DNA of 64,000 bases. Source: DASQHW01 sp963837155. Its GTDB lineage: Bacteria; Actinomycetota; Acidimicrobiia; IMCC26256; PALSA-610. The stretch spans positions 558,001 to 622,000 of the forward strand of contig CAWIMB010000001.1 in assembly GCA_963837155.1 (NCBI GenBank), given 5' to 3'. The notes below the pieces were generated by a model, which was not told the origin of the DNA, did no database searches, and saw only the letters and a program-made list of their open reading frames with translations. Shown one piece after another: positions 50,983 through 60,016 of this stretch. Made by a program: the position numbers and the translations under genes. Numbering within the stretch: position 1 is the first letter of the stretch; every line of letters begins with the position of its first letter.

Positions 50983-52599
50983 TCAGTCGCGTCCTGCGAT
51001 CGTCGCTTCCCATGGCGCGAGATGCAGCGTGCTCGATACGCGCTCGTTGTCGCGCGCGCGGATCGTCGAGATGCGGATCTCTCCCGGCCCGACACCGGCA
51101 ACCGTGGCGGGCTCGTCGGAGAGGTTGCACGCGACGATCGTGCGACGGCCGCGGCGCCATGCCCAGACCCGCTCGTCGGAGCCAGGCATCGTCTCGTAGC
51201 CGCCGCGCTGGAGGTCCGCCAGTTCGTTGCGCAGACGAATGAGATCGCGGGTCAGCGTCAGCATCGAGTCAGGATCGTTGCGTTGTGCCTCGACGTTGTT
51301 CGCGCGGTAGTCGCCGTACGGGAGCCAGGGCTCGACGCCCGCCTTGCTGAAGCCCGCTCCCTCGGCGGCCGTCCAGTGCATCGGCGTGCGTTCCGGATCG
51401 CGGCCCATGCGCGGGCCGTGGAACTTGCCGACCGGGTCGAGCACACGCTCGGGCGGGACGTCGGTGTCGGGCATGCCGATCTCGTCGCCGTAGTAGAGGA
51501 ACGGCGTGCCGCGCAGCGCCATCAGCATCACCATTGCGGCGCGGGTACGGGCGGGGTCGTTGTCGCCCCAACGGGTGGGGAACCGGTGGTTGTCGTGGTT
51601 GCCACCGGTCCACACCGGCCATGCGGTCCCGGGGAGGAGGCGTTCGGCGGTCTCGATCGCGGTGCGCAGCTCGGCGGCGCGAAAGCGCGAGTGGATCAGC
51701 ATGAAGTTGAACGCGAGATTGAGCTCGTCGTCGTTGCCGTAGAAGGTGGCAAACGCTTCCGGCTCGAGCACGTACGTCTCGCCGATGAGCGCTCGCGGCG
51801 GGTCGTAGCTGTCGGCGAGCTTGCGCCAACGCCGGAGTACGTCGTGCACCTCGGGCCGGCACGCGTTGTACAGCGTGCGCTGGCCTCGCAGCTGCACGTA
51901 CCAGTGGTCGTCTTTCGTCGACGGCGGGTTGTCGCGCAGCTCGACGTCCTTCACGATCGAGTGCGCGACGTCGATGCGGAAGCCGGCGACCCCACGGTCG
52001 AACCAGAAGCGCAGGATGTCGTCGAACGCGTCGCGCACCTCAGGGTTCCACCAGTTGAGGTCGGGCTGCGACGGCAGGAACTGGTTCAGGTAGTACTGGC
52101 CGGTGTGCTCGTCGAGGGTCCACGCGGGCACGCGCGGGTCGAACGCCATGTTCCAGTTGTTCGGCGGTGAGCCGTCGGGCTTGGGATCGGCCCACACGTA
52201 CCAGTCCCTGTGCTTGGCCGTGCGCGACGACTTGGAGTCTTGGAACCACGCGTGCCGGTCGCTCGTGTGGTTCGGAACCAAGTCCATGACGACGCGAATG
52301 CCACGCTGGGCGGCTTCCTCGATGAGCTCGTCGGCGTCGGCGAGCGTGCCGAGCGCGGCATCAACGTTCACATAGTCGGCGACGTCATAACCCCAGTCGT
52401 CGTTCGGCGACGGCATGATCGGGTCGAGCCAGATGCCTTCGACGCCGAGCCACTGCAGATGATCCAGGCGCTCGGTAATGCCGCGCAGGTCGCCCACGCC
52501 ATCGCCGTTCGTGTCCATGTAAGAGCGCGGATAGATCTGATACAGCACGCCGTCGCGCCACCACGTGTGTCCCGGCGAGTCGGCAGGCATGTCCGGCAT
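50983..52599 (-). CDS. GH13 alpha-glucosidase (oligo-1,6-glucosidase type)
   Basis: 538 residues from ATG 52599. WWRDGVLYQIYPRSYMDTNG starts the barrel. VVMDLVPNHTSDRHAWFQDS, GVAGFRIDVAHSIVKD (nucleophile Asp), RALIGETYVLEP (acid/base Glu) and WTGGNHDNHRFPTRWG (third Asp) are the four GH13 conserved regions. A C-terminal beta domain follows. It hydrolyses alpha-1,6 or alpha-1,4 glucosidic links in the cytoplasm. The gene is downstream of the ABC exporter but separated from it by a strong inverted repeat, so it is probably its own transcription unit. Confidence 0.9.
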   Translation of the reverse strand: MPDMPADSPGHTWWRDGVLYQIYPRSYMDTNGDGVGDLRGITERLDHLQWLGVEGIWLDPIMPSPNDDWGYDVADYVNVDAALGTLADADELIEEAAQRGIRVVMDLVPNHTSDRHAWFQDSKSSRTAKHRDWYVWADPKPDGSPPNNWNMAFDPRVPAWTLDEHTGQYYLNQFLPSQPDLNWWNPEVRDAFDDILRFWFDRGVAGFRIDVAHSIVKDVELRDNPPSTKDDHWYVQLRGQRTLYNACRPEVHDVLRRWRKLADSYDPPRALIGETYVLEPEAFATFYGNDDELNLAFNFMLIHSRFRAAELRTAIETAERLLPGTAWPVWTGGNHDNHRFPTRWGDNDPARTRAAMVMLMALRGTPFLYYGDEIGMPDTDVPPERVLDPVGKFHGPRMGRDPERTPMHWTAAEGAGFSKAGVEPWLPYGDYRANNVEAQRNDPDSMLTLTRDLIRLRNELADLQRGGYETMPGSDERVWAWRRGRRTIVACNLSDEPATVAGVGPGEIRISTIRARDNERVSSTLHLAPWEATIAGRD

Positions 52600-52621
52600 G
52601 GCCGCGCACGCTATATCCCAC

Positions 52622-52674
52622 CAACAGTTGGCAGCGTTTTCCGCGCATAGCGCGGGTTTTGCTGCCAACTGTTG
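52622..52674. promoter_or_regulatory. 14-bp perfect inverted repeat between ABC exporter and glucosidase
   Basis: CAACAGTTGGCAGC (52622-52635) and GCTGCCAACTGTTG (52661-52674) are exact reverse complements. The 25-nt centre contains its own CGCGC...GCGCG stem and a GGGTTTT run. It begins 6 nt after the exporter stop (minus strand) and ends 23 nt before the glucosidase ATG. A rho-independent-style terminator for the exporter is the simplest reading; an operator for the glucosidase is the alternative. Confidence 0.65.
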
Positions 52675-52680
52675 TGGCTT

Positions 52681-55600
52681 TCAGTTCGCGGCGGCGGCGG
52701 GTTCGGTGGGGTCGCCGATGGCGAGCGACCACATGCGGGCGTACTGGCCCCGCTGGGCGAGCAGCTCGTCGTGCGTGCCGTCCTCCACGACAAGGCCGTG
52801 ATCGATGACCACGACCCGGTCGGCGAGGCGCGCGGTCTGCAGGCGGTGCGCGATGAGGATCGTCGTCCGCCCGTGGGCGGCGACACCCATCGCGGCCTGC
52901 ACCTTCGCCTCGGTCTGAAGGTCGAGGTTCGAGGTCGCTTCGTCGAGCAGCAGAATGGCGGGATCGACGAGGTGGGCGCGCGCCAACGCGATCAGCTGCC
53001 GTTGCCCCGACGACAGCGAACGGCCCCGTTCGCTCACCCATTGCAAGTACCCGCCGGGCAGCGACGCGATGAAGTCGTGCGCGCCCACGGCCCGGGCTGC
53101 GGCTTCGACCTCGGCATCGGTGGCCGCCTCCCGGCCGTAGGCGATGTTGTCGCGGATCGTGCCCGAGAAGAGGAACGCCTCTTGGGGCACGACGCCGAGC
53201 TGCTGGTGAAACGCGACCTGGTCGTAGGCGTTCACGGGAACGCCGTCCACGCACACCCCGCCGGCGGTCGGGTCGTAGAAGCGCGCGACGAGCTTCACGA
53301 CCGTCGACTTCCCCGCGCCCGTTTCACCGACGAGCGCGACCGTCTCGCCGGGCACGATGTGGACACTCACACCGCGCAGCGCGTCGTCGAATGCATTGGC
53401 ATACCGGAACCGCACGTCGTCGAGCACGACCTCGCCGCGCAAACGGGGCACCTCGACCGGCGAAGCGGGCGGTGGCACCGTCGTCGGTGTCTCGAGCAAC
53501 TCTGTAATGCGCGACACGGCGACGCGGGCCTGCTGGTACGAGTCGAACACCTGCGAGAGCTGCTGGATCGGCGCGAAGAACAGGTTCAGGTACAACAAGA
53601 ACGCGATCAGCTCACCAACGGTCAGTGACCCGTTGGCAACCAACACGCTTGAGGCACCGAGTACGACGCACACCGCGATGTCGGAGAGGAAATCGACGAA
53701 CGGGAAGTACATCGCCACCAGCCGCTGCGCGCGCACCCGAGCGTCGCGGTAACCGGCTGCAACTTCCTCGAACTGCTCCTGATTGCGCTCCTCGCGCACG
53801 AACGCCTGCGACACCCGCACTCCCGACAGGCCCTCCTGGAGGTTGGCGTTCACCGCCGCGATGCGTTCGCGCGCCGACTCGTAGGCCTTCGACGATGCGT
53901 TCCGGAACAAGACGGTTGCAATGAAGAGTGGCGGCAGGATCGTCGCCGTAACGAGCGCGAGCTGCGGGTTCATGATCGTGAGTGCGATGCCGACGCCAAA
54001 GAACGTCACCAGGTTGACGAGCGCGTTCACGAGGCCGTTCTGCAGCAGCTGCGAGAGCGCGTCGATGTCGGTCGTCATGCGGGTCATGATGCGACCCGCC
54101 ATCTCGTTCTCGTAGTAGTCGACGCCGAGTCGTTGGAGATGCGCGAAGACCTTGATCCGTAGCGCGTGCAGCAGTCGTTCCGAGGTGCGGCCCATCACGC
54201 GTGCCTCGGCCCACATGATCCACCAGTCGAGGAGCGCAATCACCAGGAACGCGAACGAGGCCGCCCACACGGCCCGCATCGATTGGTCGGTGATACCGCT
54301 GTCGACGCCGTACCGTACGAGAATCGGCCCCGCGAGCGTGCATATCGCGTCGAGCGCGACCAGCAACATGCCGACGAGCAGCCACCCGCGATAGCGCTTC
54401 AAGAACCGGAAGAACCGGAATGAACGAACGGGCCGAGCCTCCGCCGCCACGTCGACGTGCGGATCGGCGGTCGCTGGCGGCAGCGCATCCACCTGCGCGA
54501 ACAGCTCGGGCGTCGGCGCGAGCGCGCCGCCCATCCCACCCATCCAGTTCCCGCCCCCGCCCCCGGCCACGCGCATCTGCGCGGGGTTCGCGGGCCGGGT
54601 CGCATCTGCGACTTGCGCGTCACGCAACTCGTCGGCGTCGAGACCACGCCACGCCGACACCGTGATCCCGTCGACCTGGTGCTCGTCGCCGTCGATCGCG
54701 ACTTCGGGCGCATCGAGCCCTTCGGCGTCGTCGCCTGGTCCCGACAGCAGCATGCGGTAGAGCGGACAACGCGCCCACAGCTCTTCGTTGGTACCGCTGT
54801 CGAGCACGCGACCCTTGTCCACAACCACGATCCGGTCCGCGAGCGACAGCGTTGACCGCCGGTGCGCGATGAGGATCGTCGTGCGCCCGCGGGCGATCCG
54901 CCGCAGCGTCGCGTGGATCTCTTCCTCGATGCGCGCGTCGACCGACGACGTCGCATCGTCGAGCAGCAGGATCTCCGGGTCGGAGAGCAACGCGCGGGCG
55001 AGCGCCACCCGCTGGCGCTGGCCGCCCGACAAGGTGAGGCCCTGTTCACCAACGACAGTGTCGTAGCCCTGCGGTAGGCGCTCGATGAACTCATGGGCTT
55101 CCGCGGCACGGGCCGCGGCCTCGACCTCGGCGGGCGTGGCGTCGGGTCGCCCGAACGCGATGTTGCTGGTGATCGTGTCCGAGAACAGGAACGAGTCCTC
55201 GAACACCACGCCGATGCTGCCCCGTAGCGACTGCAACGTGACGTTCCGCACGTCGATCCCGTCGATCGAGACCGCGCCGTCGTGCACGTCATAGAAGCGA
55301 GGCAACAGCAGGCCAACCGTCGACTTCCCCGAACCCGAACTGCCCACCAACGCGACGGTCTCCCCGGGCGCAACCGTGAGGGAGAACGCCCGCAACACGG
55401 GATCGGTCGAGGTATAACCGAACGTCACGTCGTCGAACTTCACAACGCCCCGCTCGACGTGCAGGTCGGGCGCGCCGGGCGCGTCCTGCACCATCGGCGT
55501 CGAGTCGAGGAGGTCGAAGATGCGCTCGGCGCCGGCGCGCGCGAGCTGGCCGACCGTGAGGATCGCCGCGAGCTGTCGCACCGGCGGCGTGATCAACAGC

Positions 55601-56454
55601 ATGTAGGTGGAGAACGCGAGGAACGTGCCGTAGCTGATGTTGCCGTTGACGGCGAGCCAGCCGCCGAGTGCCAGCACGGCGACCTGTCCGAATACGGGGA
55701 TCGTCTGCATCGCGGGCTGCAGGCGCGCCTGGATGTCGACGAGCCGCACCCGTGCCGCGAACATCTTGCGGGAGCGGCCGGCAAGCCGGTCGAGCTCTCT
55801 TGCTTCTTGGCCGAAGCCCTTCACCACGCGCACGCCGGTGACGTCTTCTTCGACGACGTTCGCGACGTCACCCGCCTTCTGCTGCGCATCCCAGCTTGCC
55901 GGGAACACCGATGTACGCAGCTTCATCGCGGTGAACAGCAAGGCGGGCGCGACCGCGAGCATGACGAGCGCGAGCAGTGGTGACAGCCAGAACATTGCGC
56001 CCAACGACACGATGAACAACAAGACGTTGGCAACGCCGATCGGCAGGAACTGCATGAAGCCCTGGATCAGCGCGACGTCGGACGACGCCCGGGACACGAG
56101 CTGGCCGGTCTGCAGCTCGTCATGACGAGCGAAGTCGAGGCGTTGCAGCTGGCGGAAGATCGAGGTGCGCAGGTCGTGCTGCACGTCGAGGGCGATGCGC
56201 CCGCCGCGGAACCGGCGGAAGTACGCGCATATGAACGTGGCGACCCCCATCACGATCATCAGCGCGAGCCAGGGCGCGAGCGGCCGCTCGTGCGTTGTGA
56301 TCACGTCGTCGACCACAACCTTCTGCACCACCGGCAACAGCGATTGGATGAGCTGTCCGCCGATCGCGACGCCGAAGGCGACGTACGCGTTCTTCTTGTG
56401 CGGCTTCATGTAGCCGACGAGCCGGCGGACCCATCCAGGCTTCTTTCCGCTCAC
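52681..56454 (-). CDS. Full-length fused ABC multidrug-type exporter (TMD-NBD-TMD-NBD)
   Basis: A single 1257-residue polypeptide. Half 1: six TM helices, Walker A LVGSSGSGKSTVG (about 371), signature LTLSGGQRQRVALA, Walker B ILLLDDATSSVDAR. Half 2 starts about residue 680: TM helices, Walker A LVGETGAGKSTVVK (about 1046), signature SLSSGQRQLIALA, Walker B ILLLDEATSNLDLQ. The catalytic Glu after Walker B is Asp in NBD1 but Glu in NBD2, giving one degenerate and one canonical ATP site, as in heterodimeric exporters (TM287/288, BmrCD). Bacterial versions are normally two genes. Co-transcribed with a MarR regulator. Confidence 0.9.
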   Translation of the reverse strand: MSGKKPGWVRRLVGYMKPHKKNAYVAFGVAIGGQLIQSLLPVVQKVVVDDVITTHERPLAPWLALMIVMGVATFICAYFRRFRGGRIALDVQHDLRTSIFRQLQRLDFARHDELQTGQLVSRASSDVALIQGFMQFLPIGVANVLLFIVSLGAMFWLSPLLALVMLAVAPALLFTAMKLRTSVFPASWDAQQKAGDVANVVEEDVTGVRVVKGFGQEARELDRLAGRSRKMFAARVRLVDIQARLQPAMQTIPVFGQVAVLALGGWLAVNGNISYGTFLAFSTYMLLITPPVRQLAAILTVGQLARAGAERIFDLLDSTPMVQDAPGAPDLHVERGVVKFDDVTFGYTSTDPVLRAFSLTVAPGETVALVGSSGSGKSTVGLLLPRFYDVHDGAVSIDGIDVRNVTLQSLRGSIGVVFEDSFLFSDTITSNIAFGRPDATPAEVEAAARAAEAHEFIERLPQGYDTVVGEQGLTLSGGQRQRVALARALLSDPEILLLDDATSSVDARIEEEIHATLRRIARGRTTILIAHRRSTLSLADRIVVVDKGRVLDSGTNEELWARCPLYRMLLSGPGDDAEGLDAPEVAIDGDEHQVDGITVSAWRGLDADELRDAQVADATRPANPAQMRVAGGGGGNWMGGMGGALAPTPELFAQVDALPPATADPHVDVAAEARPVRSFRFFRFLKRYRGWLLVGMLLVALDAICTLAGPILVRYGVDSGITDQSMRAVWAASFAFLVIALLDWWIMWAEARVMGRTSERLLHALRIKVFAHLQRLGVDYYENEMAGRIMTRMTTDIDALSQLLQNGLVNALVNLVTFFGVGIALTIMNPQLALVTATILPPLFIATVLFRNASSKAYESARERIAAVNANLQEGLSGVRVSQAFVREERNQEQFEEVAAGYRDARVRAQRLVAMYFPFVDFLSDIAVCVVLGASSVLVANGSLTVGELIAFLLYLNLFFAPIQQLSQVFDSYQQARVAVSRITELLETPTTVPPPASPVEVPRLRGEVVLDDVRFRYANAFDDALRGVSVHIVPGETVALVGETGAGKSTVVKLVARFYDPTAGGVCVDGVPVNAYDQVAFHQQLGVVPQEAFLFSGTIRDNIAYGREAATDAEVEAAARAVGAHDFIASLPGGYLQWVSERGRSLSSGQRQLIALARAHLVDPAILLLDEATSNLDLQTEAKVQAAMGVAAHGRTTILIAHRLQTARLADRVVVIDHGLVVEDGTHDELLAQRGQYARMWSLAIGDPTEPAAAAN

Positions 56455-56894
56455 GCACGAACCTCGCCGTGAATTCGAGCGTGCATCCGGGCCGCGAGCG
56501 CGTCGTCGAGGTCGCCGAGCGCGGCGAGGAGGGCCGCACGGTCGCCCGCGTGCCCCAAGATCCGCTCGAGCGTCTCGGCCATCGTGCGCTCAACGACCCG
56601 CAACACCTGTTGTCCCGCCTTGGTGAGTGTGAGCCGGATCGAACGCCGGTCCCCCTGCACCGAGGCCCGTTCGATGAACCCGCGCTCGACCAGCCCGTCG
56701 ACGACCGCGGTGATCGTCGGCTTGGCGACGGCGAGCCGCTCGGCCAGCAGCGACGACCGCTCGTCGCCGGCGGTCACGAGCGCGAGCACGCGGTACTGCG
56801 CCAGCGTCAGGTCGCACTCGCCCGCCGCCCGCTCGAGCGCCCGAGCCGAAAGCGCCAGCGCCCGGGCGGCGCGCGTCAGATCCGGATCCGTCAT
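56451..56894 (-). CDS. MarR family regulator of the ABC exporter
   Basis: 147 residues with the MarR wHTH: CDLTLAQYRVLALVTAGDER, LLAERLAVAKPTITAVVDGL, VERGFIERASVQGDRRSIRL and TLTKAGQQVL (wing). Its stop overlaps the exporter start by 4 bp, the usual arrangement for a drug-responsive repressor and its pump. The 70-bp gap to the divergent kinase contains two CCGAAC direct repeats (near 56907 and 56923), weak operator candidates. Confidence 0.9.
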   Translation of the reverse strand: MTDPDLTRAARALALSARALERAAGECDLTLAQYRVLALVTAGDERSSLLAERLAVAKPTITAVVDGLVERGFIERASVQGDRRSIRLTLTKAGQQVLRVVERTMAETLERILGHAGDRAALLAALGDLDDALAARMHARIHGEVRA

Positions 56895-56964
56895 GGTGAC
56901 AAGGATACCGAACCGTTAGAGGGCCGAACTATCTCGCGGTCCCGCCGTGGCAAGATCTCGGGCA

Positions 56965-58495
56965 ATGAGCTGCGCGATCGGCATCGACGTCGGCACGACG
57001 AACGTGAAGGCCGCCCTCGTTGCCGACGACGGCACGCTGGTTGCGAGCACGCATCGAGCACTCCACACCGAGAAGCACGGCGACGTCGCCGAACAGGACG
57101 CCGACGAGATGTGGGCGCAGCTCGCGGACGCGGTACGAGAGCTCACGGCCGCCCACCCGGCCGAAGCCGGCGCCGTCACCGCGTTCGGGGTGTGTACGCA
57201 GTACTCGTCGATCGTCGCAATCGACGAGCGCGGCCACCCGGTCGCGCCGATGTTGATGTGGCAGGACCAACGCGGGACTGACTACTGCTTCGACATCATG
57301 GGCCGCGACGAGGGCGCGTTCATGCTGTGGGTCGAGCGCCACGGCATCCCGACGATCGGCAGCGGCCTGTCGCTCGGCCACATCCTGCACGTGCAACACG
57401 ATCGCCCCGACGTACACGCGCTGCACGGCCGCGTACGTCGAGCCGATGGACTACGTCACTGCGCGCGCCACCGGCCGCATCACTGCGAGCCAGCACAGCA
57501 CGTACATGTTCCAGCTGTGCGACAACCGAACGCTCGGTGCGACCGCGTACGACGACGATCTCGTGAAGCTGGCGGGCGTCGATCCCACGCGGCTGCCGCC
57601 GCTCGTACGCGTCGACGAAGCCGTCGGTCGGCTGCTCCCCGAGGTGGCACAAGATCTCGGTCTGCCGCCGGCGACCACCGTGTACGCCGGCACCAACGAC
57701 ACCGTCACGGTCGCGGTCGCGGCCGGTGCATTCACCGAAGGCCGGGCCGGCCTCGCGATCGGCACGACCAGCGTGCTCGTCGACGACGTCGCCGACTTCC
57801 GGGTCGACTTGGACCACCAGCTGTTCTCGATGCCGGGCCCGTTCGTGGATCGCTACGTCGTGTGCGCGGAGAACGGTCTCGGCGGCAAGGTCCTCGAGCA
57901 CGTGCTGCAGAACATGGTGTACGCGGCCGACGAGCTGGGCGATCATCGGGTCGACGATGCGTTCGCCTCGCTCGATCCGTTGCTGCGCGCGACCGCACCC
58001 GGTGCGGGCGGCGTGATGTTCCTGCCGTGGTTCAACGGTTCGCTCGCGCCCGGCGGTGATGGCAACGCGCGCGGCGGGTTCGTGCACATGTCGCTGGACA
58101 CGACGCGGCGCGACATGCTGCGAGCTGTCGTCGAAGGCATCGCCCACAACCTCGGGTGGCTGCTTCCCCATGTCGAAGCATTTACCGGCGCGCGGATCGA
58201 CGAGATCGCATTCGTCGGCGGCGCCGCCCGTTCGCCGGCGTGGTGCGGGATCCTCGCCGACGTCCTCGACCGGCCGATCACCGCCCTCGACGCACCCGAT
58301 CGGTCGGTGGCGCGCGCGACGGCACTCCTCGCCCTGCAGCGCAACGGCGTGCTCACCCGCGCCGACCTCGACCAGGTACCTGCGGGCGACCTCTTCGCCC
58401 CCACTGCTGCGCATCACGAGCAGTACGTCCTCCGGCAAGGTCAGTTCGAAGCCGCCTACGCGGCCCTCCTCCCGATCAGCGAGGCACTCCAATGA
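56965..58495 (+). CDS. FGGY-family carbohydrate kinase (xylulokinase-like), frameshift near 57430
   Basis: From ATG 56965: CAIGIDVGTTNVKAALVADD (phosphate-1 motif), CTQYSSIVAIDERGHPVAPM, LMWQDQRGTDYCFDIMGRDE. At about 57430 one extra base shifts the frame, and the protein resumes YVEPMDYVTARATGRITASQ, TVYAGTNDTVTVAVAAGAFT, GLAIGTTSVLV (phosphate-2) and IDEIAFVGGAARSPAWCGIL (adenosine motif), ending LPISEALQ. Full length about 510 aa. FGGY kinases phosphorylate pentuloses, glycerol and similar polyols. Its stop overlaps a 27-codon ORF. Confidence 0.85.
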
Positions 58496-58575
58496 GTAGC
58501 CAGGCGCAGCCCGGAGGTCCGGGCGTGGTATCACCGTTCAAACGAGATAGAGGACCGAAGGGCGAAGCCGCATGA
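58492..58575 (+). CDS. 27-residue micro-ORF overlapping both neighbours
   Basis: ATG at 58492 overlaps the kinase stop as ATGA; its own TGA at 58573-58575 overlaps the next gene's ATG as ATGA. The peptide begins MSSQAQPGGPGVVSPFKRDR and ends GPKGEAA. It is short, Pro/Gly-rich and basic. The double overlap argues that ribosomes read through it to couple the kinase with the PLP enzyme. It could be a real small protein or just a coupling leader. Confidence 0.5.
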   Translation: MSSQAQPGGPGVVSPFKRDRGPKGEAA

Positions 58576-59964
58576 GTACTGCTTACCCGTACGCGGAAAC
58601 ACACGACGTGATCCGCGGCATGCCGTCCGAGGGACGCGCACGCGCGTCGATCTTGCAGGAGCTCGAAGGATTCGCCCACGACGAGGACCGCATGTGGGAA
58701 ACGGGCAAGTGCTCGGGCACCATGTACTGCGGCGACCACGAGCACTACGAGTTCATGGGTCGCGCCTTCGAGCTGTTCGCGCACGTGAACGCGCTCCAGC
58801 GCGACATCTGCCCGAGCATGACCAAGTTCGAGGGCGAGATCATCGCGATGACCCTCGACCTGCTGCACGCCGACGCCGTTGCCGACACCGAGCCGGCCGG
58901 GCTCGTGACGTCGGGCGGGAGCGGCAGCATCTTGCACTCAGTGCTCGCGTACCGCGAGTGGGCGGGTGACCAGCGGGGCATCGATCGGCCCAACTTCGTC
59001 AAGCCCGAGACCGCGCACCCCGCGTTCGACAAGGCGTGTCATCTGCTCGCCGTCGAGTGTCGGCACATCCCCGTCGACCCCAAGACGACGCTCGCCGACG
59101 TCGACGCCATGGCGGCCGCGATCGACGAGAACACGATCGCAATGGTGGGTTCGGCCTGCAACTACGGCTACGGCACGATCGACCCGATCGCCGAGCTTTC
59201 CGACCTCGCGCTCGGCGCGCGGCGTCGGCTTGCACGTTGACGGATGCCTCGGCGGCTTCATCCTTCCCTGGGGACAGGAGCTCGGCTACGACATTCCCGT
59301 GTTCGACTTCCGCATCCCGGGCGTCACGAGCATCTCGGCCGACACGCACAAATACGGCTACGGGTTCAAGGGCACGTCGGTACTCGCGTTCAGGGACAAG
59401 GCACTGCGCAATGGGCAGTACTTCTTCATGACCGATTGGACCGGTGGCAAGTACGCGTCGCCCGGCATCGAAGGATCACGCTCGGGCGGATTGCTCGCCG
59501 CAACGTGGGCCGCGATGGTGAGCTTCGGGCGCGAGGGCTACCTCCGCTACGCGCGCCAGATCTTCGAAACCGCGTTCGCGATGCAGGACGCAGTGCGGTC
59601 GCATCCCGAACTGCGGATCATGGGCGCCAACCCGACGTTCTGCTTCAGCTTCACCAGCGACGCGTTCGACATCTACCACATCAACGACTTCATGCGGACG
59701 AAGGGCTGGCGCTTCAACGGCCAGCAGTACCCGAACGCGATTCACATGGCGGTGACACGGCCGCAGACCCAACCGGGCCTCGCCGACGCCTTCGCGCGCG
59801 ACCTGGCAGACGCCGTGCAGTACGCGCACGAGCACAAGGACGACAAGCCCGCGACCGGCGCCGTGTACGGCGGCATCGAAGGCGGCATGACGTCTGAAGC
59901 CGACGAGTTCATCCGCTCGGTGATGACCGACATGCTCGACAAACACCAAGGCCTGCCGAGATAG
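58572..59964 (+). CDS. PLP-dependent lyase/decarboxylase, sphingosine-1-phosphate lyase-like (frameshift near 59215)
   Basis: GSGSILHSVLAYREWAGDQR and VGSACNYGYGTIDPIAELSD precede a one-base shift. ARGVGLHVDGCLGGFILPWG (HVD pocket), TSISADTHKYGYGFKGTSVL (HK: Schiff-base Lys, in the S1P-lyase context) and WTGGKYASPGIEGSRSGGL follow. Length about 464 aa, fold type I. S1P lyases cleave phosphorylated amino alcohols; bacterial relatives include decarboxylases. Being translationally coupled behind a carbohydrate kinase suggests action on a phosphorylated polyol or amino-polyol; inference. Confidence 0.82.
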
Positions 59965-60016
59965 ACCTGACACAACTCACACCGAAATCCCAGCCTTCGA
60001 TGGTCTGGTGGGCGAA

